Source: an uncultured Saprospiraceae bacterium
GTDB lineage: Bacteria > Bacteroidota > Bacteroidia > Chitinophagales > Saprospiraceae
Length of the DNA: 11,398 bases
Direction of reading: 5' to 3'
Assembly (NCBI GenBank): GCA_937930625.1
Contig: CALHBW010000201.1
Span: 1 to 11,398 of the forward strand
Shown: positions 5,989-11,398 of the stretch, in pieces
Numbering within the stretch: the first letter of the stretch is position 1
How the letters are laid out: each line of letters begins with the position of its first letter
Notes under the pieces: generated by a model
Told to the model about the DNA's origin: nothing
The model's database searches: none
What the model saw: only the letters and a program-made list of their open reading frames with translations
Made by a program: the position numbers and the translations under genes

Positions 5989-8900
5989 ATGAGAAAAGTA
6001 TTTATTTTATTGTTACTAATGTTCTATGGGAGCATTACAAGTTTCAGTCAAAACGGACAGTATGATGTCCGCCTCAATCTTAACAACTATGACTGCATCA
6101 ACCAAGCATTATTGGTAGATGTTGACATACGGGCATCGTCTATGGAAAGCACCTTTAGAATTGCCGAGCAGAATTATCGTTTTTCATTCAATGAAAATGC
6201 TATAGACAGCGTATGGCTTGTAGAAGAGGGAGCGTTAAGTGGTTTTGTAACCGGTACTGGTGGCAACTTAGGTTTTGCATTATATGCCCCCCACAATATC
6301 ACCGGAACCTTAGCCGGTACCGTTTCATATAATTTGGAATTGGCAGGTGGTGACGGAGCACTGATTGAAACGGAATGGGTGAATGTAGGAACACTAGGCT
6401 TACATATCACGGATACTGATGCGCTATTGGGGCTTGATTGGAATACACGCGCCGAATTTCCACCTACGGTTATTGGTGAAATTACCGAAAGTACAATTGT
6501 TTCGGTAGCGGAAGGGATGTATATTGTTGATACTGATTTAGATACAGTCAGCGAGGAAGCCGAGAATTTTTGTGGTGACGATTTTAGTAATGCCATGCAC
6601 GATATCCGGCTCAATTTGAATACTTATGACTGCGATGCTCAAACATTACTGGTGGATATTGATGTGCGGGCATCTTCTGTTGGAAGCGCGTTTCGGATTG
6701 CCGAACAGAATTATCGTTTTTCATTCAATGAAAATGCGATAGACAGCATATGGATTGAAGAAGAAGGAACGATAAGCGGACATATACCTGGTACTGGCGG
6801 GGACTTAGATTTTGCATCCTATTCTCCACACAATCTTACGGGAACTTTGGAAGGTGAAGTATCATATAACATGGAACTAACTAGTGGTGACGGTGTATTG
6901 ATTGAAACGGAATGGGTACATGTAGGAACGCTCGGATTTCATGTTCCGGACGCTGATGTACTACTAAATTTTGACTGGAATGTACAAGCTGATTTTCCGC
7001 CTACTTTCGTTAGCGAGCTTACCGATTTTGGGACTATCATAGTGGAGGAAAATGAGTATATCGTCGATGCTGATTTAGATAATTTCAGCCAGACAGTCGA
7101 AGAGACTTGCAGCGAACCCGAACCCGAAGAAAACGGACAATACGATGTCCGTTTCAATTTAAATACTTACGATTGTGATGCTCAAAAATTATTGGTAGAT
7201 ATTGATGTGAGAGCATCTTCTGCGGATAGTACCTTTCGGATTGCCGAACAGAATTATCGCTTTTTGTATAATACCAATGCGATAGACAGCGTGTGGATTG
7301 AAGAAGAGGGAACATTAAGCAACTATGTAGCCGATACAGGGGGCGACCAAAATTTTGCGTTTTATTCTCCACATAATCTTACGGGAACTTTGGAGGGCGA
7401 AGTATCATACAATATGGAACTGTCCGGCGGCGATGGCGTACTGATTGAAACGGAATGGGTGAATGTAGGAACATTGGGATTTCGTATCTCGAATGTTGAC
7501 GCGCTGTTGAATTTTGATTGGAATATGCAAGCCGATTTTCCGCCTACTTTCATCAGCGAATTTACTGCGAGCGAGCCTGTTTTGGTGGCAGAAGGCACGT
7601 ACATCGTCGATACTGAGTTGGACAATTTCAGCGACGCAATCGAAGCTATTTGTCCCGACGATACCGAAGACCCTTGTACCGCAGTGGCAGTGTCCGAACC
7701 CTTGTGCTATATCAATGATAACGACTTTTTTATTGATGGAGTTGGTTTTGCCAACAATTCGAGCATTACTTTTATGGATAATACGAGTTCTGCGAATGCT
7801 GTATTTTCGGATGTTACATTAGAATTATATTTTAGATTAACGGGGAGTTCCTGCGAAAATGAAATCGCTATTCAACTCACTGACCCCGCCGGAAATACCC
7901 AAGCCCTGACCGCTTTCACGACTTGTAATGGCAATACCGGTTTGTATTATATCAATTTTGATGTAACGAATGTACAATCAGGCGCAAACGATTGGTTAAT
8001 CGAATTTGACGATACCAACGACCAAAATAGCGGTTACGAGTATTCCGTTCGTTTTGCCCGTTTGAAATATACGACCACCAACACAGGCGGCGGCAGCACA
8101 CCCGTGACCAATGAAGTTTCCGAATTTGCGGATAGTGATTTATTTATAGATGGTGCCGGCTTTGAGAATAACTCTAACTACACCTTCACCGACCCGGGTA
8201 CACCCACAGATGCGGTGTTGTCTGATATTACATTAGAATTATATTTTAGATTAAATGGAAACTCCTGCGAAAACGAAATCGCGCTGCAACTCACCGACCC
8301 CGCCGGAAATACGCAAGCACTTACTGCTTTCACGACCTGCAATGGTGACAACGGCTTGTATTATGTCAATCTGGATATACCAAGCGGCAGTACCACCGGC
8401 AGCGTAGCGGATTGGCTCTTGGAGTTTGATGATACCAACGACCAAAACGCCGGGTATGAATATTCCGTCCGTTTCGGCAGACTGATTTATACAACGGTAT
8501 ATACGCCACCAAGCGGAGATGGTACGCTCACCACCGTCAATGAAACCATATCGGATTTTGCGGACACTGATTTGTTTATAGACGGTGTAGGTTTTGACAA
8601 TAATGAAGTATATACATTTACCGATTCGGGAACGCCTGCGGATGCAGTATTGTCCAACATTCAACTTGAATTATACTTTAGGTTAAATGATAATTCGTGT
8701 GAAAATGAAATTGCCTTACAACTGACCGACCCCGCCGGAAATACCCAAACCCTGACTGCTTTCACGACCTGCAATGGCGACAACGGCTTGTATTATGTAA
8801 ATCTGGATGTACCAAGCGGTAACACCACAGGCAATGTGGCTGATTGGGTAGCCGAATTTGACGATACCAACGACCAAAATTCTGGTTACGAATATTCCGT

Positions 8901-9297
8901 CCGTTTTGGTAGATTGACCTACGATGTGGAATACACGGAGTGCGTACTTATGTTGGCTAATGAACAAAATAATGAAGCCCATCAGCACATCAACACATCA
9001 GCACGTCAATACATCAACACGTCAGCACATCAGCACGTCAGCACATTAAACATCTTCCCCGTACCCACTGTCGGTCAATTAAATATTGAATATTTTTCTA
9101 ATGAAAATGAAAATATTTTTGTTGAAATAATTCATGCGAATGGTGCGATTATCTATTCGGAAATAGAAAGCGTCTTAGAAGGAGAAAACGTATTTCAATT
9201 AGAATTGCAAGATTTACCGGGAGGAATATATTACATCAAATTAACAGATAATAAAGGTCACATTAAGGCGAAGCCTTTTACCAAATTATCACCTTGA
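5989..9297 (+). CDS. Large repeat-containing surface protein with T9SS sorting domain
   Basis: This 1102-residue secreted protein has the layout: signal peptide (1-21, ending SFSQ), three A repeats, three B repeats, an octanucleotide-encoded linker (about 998-1019) and a T9SS type A sorting domain (about 1020-1102, LNIFPVPTVGQ to LPGGIYYIKL). The A repeats start near residues 22, 201 and 382, with a period of about 180. They share YDVRLNLN-YDC, FRIAEQNYRF, TLEGEVSYNMEL and ETEWVNVGTLGF, and each is bounded by a cysteine pair. They look like beta-sandwiches, but I do not recognise the family. The B repeats, around 575-705, 713-845 and 857-980, share FIDGVGF-NN, SCENEIALQLTDPAGNTQ, TAFTTCNG and DW-EFDDTNDQNSGYEYSVRF. 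Their layout recalls P-domain- or CUB-like jelly rolls, which is only a suggestion. An adhesin or surface-layer role is plausible. The gene is followed by a terminator and directly by the CRISPR array. Confidence 0.92.
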   Translation: MRKVFILLLLMFYGSITSFSQNGQYDVRLNLNNYDCINQALLVDVDIRASSMESTFRIAEQNYRFSFNENAIDSVWLVEEGALSGFVTGTGGNLGFALYAPHNITGTLAGTVSYNLELAGGDGALIETEWVNVGTLGLHITDTDALLGLDWNTRAEFPPTVIGEITESTIVSVAEGMYIVDTDLDTVSEEAENFCGDDFSNAMHDIRLNLNTYDCDAQTLLVDIDVRASSVGSAFRIAEQNYRFSFNENAIDSIWIEEEGTISGHIPGTGGDLDFASYSPHNLTGTLEGEVSYNMELTSGDGVLIETEWVHVGTLGFHVPDADVLLNFDWNVQADFPPTFVSELTDFGTIIVEENEYIVDADLDNFSQTVEETCSEPEPEENGQYDVRFNLNTYDCDAQKLLVDIDVRASSADSTFRIAEQNYRFLYNTNAIDSVWIEEEGTLSNYVADTGGDQNFAFYSPHNLTGTLEGEVSYNMELSGGDGVLIETEWVNVGTLGFRISNVDALLNFDWNMQADFPPTFISEFTASEPVLVAEGTYIVDTELDNFSDAIEAICPDDTEDPCTAVAVSEPLCYINDNDFFIDGVGFANNSSITFMDNTSSANAVFSDVTLELYFRLTGSSCENEIAIQLTDPAGNTQALTAFTTCNGNTGLYYINFDVTNVQSGANDWLIEFDDTNDQNSGYEYSVRFARLKYTTTNTGGGSTPVTNEVSEFADSDLFIDGAGFENNSNYTFTDPGTPTDAVLSDITLELYFRLNGNSCENEIALQLTDPAGNTQALTAFTTCNGDNGLYYVNLDIPSGSTTGSVADWLLEFDDTNDQNAGYEYSVRFGRLIYTTVYTPPSGDGTLTTVNETISDFADTDLFIDGVGFDNNEVYTFTDSGTPADAVLSNIQLELYFRLNDNSCENEIALQLTDPAGNTQTLTAFTTCNGDNGLYYVNLDVPSGNTTGNVADWVAEFDDTNDQNSGYEYSVRFGRLTYDVEYTECVLMLANEQNNEAHQHINTSARQYINTSAHQHVSTLNIFPVPTVGQLNIEYFSNENENIFVEIIHANGAIIYSEIESVLEGENVFQLELQDLPGGIYYIKLTDNKGHIKAKPFTKLSP
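6052..7672 (+). repeat. Three tandem ~540-bp coding repeats (A repeats)
   Basis: The unit occurs three times with a period of about 537-543 bp; the matching Asp codon of the opening motif lies at 6064, 6601 and 7144. Copies 2 and 3 resemble each other more than copy 1, judging from their shared CDAQ-LLVDIDVRASS and NLTGTLEGEVSYNMEL. Long stretches also match at DNA level, for example around attgccgaacagaattatcg, so copy-number change by recombination is possible. Confidence 0.85.
7717..8935 (+). repeat. Three tandem ~420-bp coding repeats (B repeats)
   Basis: Matching isoleucine codons of the FIDG motif lie at 7732, 8146 and 8578, giving periods of 414 and 432 bp. DNA identity is high over the DPAGNTQ to TTCNG segment, shared in all three copies. 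The difference in period comes from linkers of variable length between domains (TNTGGGSTP and YTPPSGDGT). Two conserved cysteines per copy suggest a disulfide. Confidence 0.85.
8981..9044 (+). repeat. In-frame octanucleotide tandem array (RTCARYAC)8
   Basis: Eight consecutive 8-bp units of RTCARYAC (for example ATCAGCAC, ATCAACAC, GTCAGCAC) encode the linker HQHINTSA-RQYINTSA-HQHVSTLN, that is, an 8-residue peptide repeat from 24-bp super-units. The array lies between the last B repeat and the T9SS sorting domain. Eight is not a multiple of three, so gain or loss of one or two units would shift the frame and remove the sorting domain. Confidence 0.9.
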
Positions 9298-9347
9298 TTG
9301 AAAACGATATACATGTAATTTCTTCAATTTGAAGATATACCATATAT

Positions 9348-9383
9348 ATAAACCGGAAGTCGCGCGAGTGACTTTCGGTTTAT
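9348..9383 (+). terminator. Terminator of the surface-protein gene
   Basis: Bases 9350-9361 (aaaccggaagtc) pair with 9370-9381 (gactttcggttt) over 12 bp with one G-U pair and an 8-nt loop; flanking A-T pairs extend the stem. The T-run is short. It ends the surface-protein transcript about 50 bp after its stop and lies immediately before the first CRISPR repeat, so read-through into the array should be limited. Confidence 0.7.
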
Positions 9384-9384
9384 T

Positions 9385-10035
9385 GTCGTATACTAGCTTT
9401 CAAATTGTATATTTGCATTGGTCATAAACAACGCCGAGTTATTGTATTTTTCGATGTACTTTGTTGTGATTAGCTTTCAAATTGTATATTTGCATTGGTC
9501 ATAAACAACGCTTTGAGTGTGGAAATTCTTGGCAGGATAGTTGTGATTAGCTTTCAAATTGTATATTTGCATTGGTCATAAACAACAAAAGGAAAATCAA
9601 TCTGTGTACCACTTCCGTTGTGATTAGCTTTCAAATTGTATATTTGCATTGGTCATAAACAACCGCGCCGTCCGTCGAGTCACTACCAACCTCGTTGTGA
9701 TTAGCTTTCAAATTGTATATTTGCATTGGTCATAAACAACTCGTACTCATAGTTTTGAAGCCGTCAAGCGGTTGTGATTAGCTTTCAAATTGTATATTTG
9801 CATTGGTCATAAACAACTTCAATCGGTGTCGTCAATATATCACTGACGTTGTGATTAGCTTTCAAATTGTATATTTGCATTGGTCATAAACAACGAAGGT
9901 GATATCATAGACTGCTTGGAGTTTGTTGTGATTAGCTTTCAAATTGTATATTTGCATTGGTCATAAACAACATATACGGGTGACGTATTGCTTATTGACT
10001 TGTTGTGATTAGCTTTCAAATTGTATATTTGCATT
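9385..10035 (+). CRISPR. CRISPR array, 9 repeats and 8 spacers, type II-C-like, truncated
   Basis: The repeat is 47 bp, starting gttgtgattagctttcaaat and ending ggtcataaacaac, with GTTG/CAAC complementary ends. Repeats 2-8 (9463-9509, 9540-9586, 9617-9663, 9694-9740, 9771-9817, 9848-9894, 9925-9971) are identical. Repeat 1 (about 9385-9432) is degenerate over its first ~10 bases. Repeat 9 stops after 34 bp at 10035, where an IS begins. All eight spacers are exactly 30 nt and all differ. The repeat length, spacer length and the gttgtgat-tgctttcaaat start match the repeats I recall for Bacteroidota type II-C systems such as that of Bacteroides fragilis. No cas1, cas2 or cas9 gene and no convincing anti-repeat is present in the window, so activity would depend on cas genes elsewhere. 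There is no room for a long leader on the left, because the preceding gene's terminator ends at 9383. Orientation is taken from the repeat's internal promoter-like element. Confidence 0.98.
9464..9492 (+). promoter_or_regulatory. Promoter-like element inside each CRISPR repeat
   Basis: Shown for repeat 2; it is repeated identically in repeats 3-8. TTG at repeat positions 2-4 and TATATTTG at 23-30 are separated by 18 nt, a full match to the Bacteroidota TTG / TAnnTTTG consensus. Repeat 1 keeps TATATTTG and has a TTG at 9383-9385 with a 22-nt spacer. Repeat 9 keeps both boxes. Transcription would start about 10-13 nt before the repeat's end and run through the next spacer and repeat, which suits a Cas9 crRNA (spacer followed by repeat). 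Repeat-embedded promoters are known for type II-C arrays in Neisseria and Campylobacter. Confidence 0.6.
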
Positions 10036-10079
10036 TCAAAAGGGTACACAAATTAACTGAATTACGTAACTACAAAAAA

Positions 10080-10119
10080 ATCGCTTAGTTTAGAGTCGTC
10101 ACAAAACAAACTAAGCGAT
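10080..10119 (+). promoter_or_regulatory. Hairpin enclosing the transposase start codon
   Basis: Bases 10080-10091 (atcgcttagttt) pair perfectly with 10108-10119 (aaactaagcgat) over 12 bp with a 16-nt loop. The right arm includes the first two bases of the start codon at 10118. Transcripts entering from outside the IS would form the full stem and hide the start, whereas a transcript starting within or after the left arm would not. This kind of protection is known in principle from IS10 and IS50. For this element it is inferred from structure. Confidence 0.6.
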
Positions 10120-11257
10120 GAATGATAAACAATATATCGAAGCAAAAGTAAAAAAAAGTTTACGCAATCTTCTGGGGAAGGATAATTATTTGAGTGGACA
10201 TAGTCTGTCTCGCTTTAATCTGCTCAGTCGAATGGTCAGCGCAATTCTCATAAGTGGTCAGACAAGGATCAATCAAATCGCCCTGAATATGGATGACCGT
10301 AAGACTAAACTGGCTAGTCGTAAAACGCAGGTCAAGCGTTGGGTGAAGAATAAACATGTGAGTTACGATGCTCACTATTTACCTTATGTAAAAGAACTGT
10401 TAAGGTGTTTAGCCCAAAGTGGTTTGTTGGTATTTAGTATAGATGGTTCAGTGGTAGGTAAAGGCTGTATGTGTCTGATGTTCAGTGTAATATACAAGGG
10501 TCGAGCAATACCTGTGGTGTGGAAAGTATATAAAGCTAAAAAGGGTCATTTACCGGAATCAGCACATCGGAATTTGCTTGAATCTTTGTCGGAATTGGTA
10601 CCGGATGACTGTCGGATAGTGATTACGGGAGACGGTGAATTTGACGGTTGTGATTGGCAAGCTGATATATTGGAACTAGGTTGGAATTATGTGTTGCGTA
10701 CCAGTAAAAACGCCAAGATTACAGACAGTTCCGCTGAGGAGTTTATCCCTCAATCGGTTTGCTTGTCCCCCGGTGAGGACTTATTCTTTGAAGACATCTA
10801 TTTTACCAAGAAGAAGTGGCTGACCCACCTGTTAGTCTGGCATGGTAAAGGGCATAAGAAGCCGCTATATTTAGTCACAAATTTAGACTTTACTCCCGAG
10901 ATTAAACAGTTCTATAAAAAACGATTTAAAATAGAACCTTTTTTCAGAGATTTGAAGTCGAAGGGCTTCCACATACAACGTTCCGGTTTGCGAGACCCTA
11001 AACGATTAAGCAGACTACTCATCGCCGCTTGTTTAGCTTATGTGCTTTGCATCATGGCATCTACAAAAGCTTGTAAATCAAAATTTTACAGCCTAATTGT
11101 CGAAGATGATGGAGATTCGGTGAGCATATTTCAGGTGGGCTTGAGATTTATCAGAAAACTCAAGGATTTGAGACAGTGGAGGAGCTTTTCATGGGCAAGG
11201 GATATTATTCCTGACCCACCACCAAATTTCAAATGCTTATTTTGTGTACCCTTTTGA
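10118..11257 (+). CDS. IS4-family DDE transposase
   Basis: This 379-residue transposase has an RNase H-like DDE core. It would cut and join the IS ends at the 17-bp terminal repeats. The first catalytic Asp is likely D109 in FSIDGS, the second D172 in VITGDGEFDG, and the Glu is E273. The IS4 signature Y-x2-R-x3-E-x6-K is complete: Y266, R269, E273, K280 in FYKKRFKIEPFFRDLK. The N-terminal ~100 residues, basic and helical (for example RKTQVKRWVKNKH), are a likely DNA-binding part. The reading frame is intact from the ATG to a TGA inside the right terminal repeat, so the element may still be active. A 12-bp hairpin spans the start codon. Close relatives are the shorter IS4-type elements common in Bacteroidota and Cyanobacteria; the subgroup is not determined. 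Confidence 0.93.
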   Translation: MNDKQYIEAKVKKSLRNLLGKDNYLSGHSLSRFNLLSRMVSAILISGQTRINQIALNMDDRKTKLASRKTQVKRWVKNKHVSYDAHYLPYVKELLRCLAQSGLLVFSIDGSVVGKGCMCLMFSVIYKGRAIPVVWKVYKAKKGHLPESAHRNLLESLSELVPDDCRIVITGDGEFDGCDWQADILELGWNYVLRTSKNAKITDSSAEEFIPQSVCLSPGEDLFFEDIYFTKKKWLTHLLVWHGKGHKKPLYLVTNLDFTPEIKQFYKKRFKIEPFFRDLKSKGFHIQRSGLRDPKRLSRLLIAACLAYVLCIMASTKACKSKFYSLIVEDDGDSVSIFQVGLRFIRKLKDLRQWRSFSWARDIIPDPPPNFKCLFCVPF

Positions 11258-11293
11258 ATTCCTAATTTATTTTGTTTCTCTTATCTTCGCAGC

Positions 11294-11398
11294 ATGAAAT
11301 TTGAATTTAAATCAGACTTGATAGAGACACGCAACATCAACAAACGTTGGATAGGAATAGGTTTGGCGGCAACAGGTTTGTTGGGCTTGGGAATATTT
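11294..11398 (+). CDS. N-terminal part of a probable membrane protein (partial)
   Basis: Thirty-five codons are open from the ATG at 11294 to the window end. About 19 mostly polar, partly basic residues (MKFEFKSDLIETRNINKRW) are followed by a hydrophobic, glycine-rich stretch (IGIGLAATGLLGLGIF), a likely membrane helix. The protein family cannot be told from this fragment. A -7-like box, TATCTTCG, lies at 11282-11289, only 4 bp before the ATG. The nearest suitable upstream TTG (11254-11256) is inside the right end of the IS at a 25-nt spacing, so the IS may have changed this gene's promoter. No Shine-Dalgarno sequence is seen. Confidence 0.6.
   Translation, partial: MKFEFKSDLIETRNINKRWIGIGLAATGLLGLGIF

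Larger units (their letters stand above)
10036..11257 (+). mobile_element. Complete IS4-family insertion sequence
   Basis: The 1222-bp element is bounded by perfect 17-bp terminal inverted repeats: tcaaaagggtacacaaa at 10036-10052 and its complement at 11241-11257. One further matching base on each side would make 18 bp. It holds one intact transposase gene whose stop codon lies in the right terminal repeat. The left end cuts CRISPR repeat 9 after base 34. The right flank (attcctaattt) is not the rest of the repeat. Apart from a possible 3-bp ATT on both sides, no target duplication is visible, although most IS4 elements make longer ones. Confidence 0.93.

Noticed and set aside
6174..8988. 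Several minus-strand ORFs opposite the surface-protein gene
   Set aside because: They repeat with the same period as the coding repeats on the plus strand, so they are antisense shadows of the domain repeats.
10030..11262. Target-site duplication of the IS
   Set aside because: Only a 3-bp ATT is shared by the flanks in DNA that is AT-rich; longer flanks (tatttgcatt and attcctaatt) do not match.

Overview
The window looks like chromosomal DNA of a Bacteroidota bacterium, probably a Saprospirales- or Chitinophagales-like lineage. The reasons are two secreted proteins with type IX secretion (T9SS) C-terminal sorting domains, promoter-like TTG / TAnnTTTG elements in place of sigma70 boxes, little sign of Shine-Dalgarno sequences, and a 47-bp CRISPR repeat of the kind found with Bacteroidota type II-C (Cas9) systems. 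The lineage is inferred from these features, not from a database search.

Left part (1-3354). A MITE-like inverted repeat (1-156) is followed by about 550 bp without a convincing gene. That stretch holds a strong orphan terminator (371-403) and two promoter-like elements. Next is a secreted T9SS-cargo protein (704-1597) with its own promoter and a strong terminator. It converges on a 474-aa helical protein of unknown function (1656-3080, minus strand).

Middle (3355-5988). tatC (plus) and fabF (minus) are convergent housekeeping genes. fabF is bracketed by two palindromic arrays built from the same 8-bp unit, ATGAGTAR. The last codons of fabF lie inside one array, and tatC ends exactly where that array begins. 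The intergenic DNA upstream of fabF holds three further palindromes, including a 163-bp MITE-like element.

Right part (5989-11398). A 1102-aa secreted surface protein is built from three ~180-aa repeats, three ~140-aa repeats, an octanucleotide-repeat linker and a T9SS sorting domain. Its terminator directly abuts a CRISPR array of nine repeats and eight 30-nt spacers. No cas gene or convincing tracrRNA is visible. Every full repeat contains a promoter-like TTG-N18-TATATTTG element pointing into the next spacer, as in type II-C arrays with repeat-embedded promoters. The last repeat is cut at base 34 by a complete 1222-bp IS4-family insertion sequence. The missing 13 bp of the repeat do not reappear on the far side and there is no good target duplication, which suggests that the insertion or a later IS-mediated deletion removed the rest of the locus. 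The window ends in the start of a membrane-protein gene.

The most interesting points are the repeat-embedded promoters in an apparently orphan, IS-truncated array, and the 8-bp tandem arrays. One of these arrays lies inside the coding region just before the T9SS signal, where a change in unit number would shift the frame.
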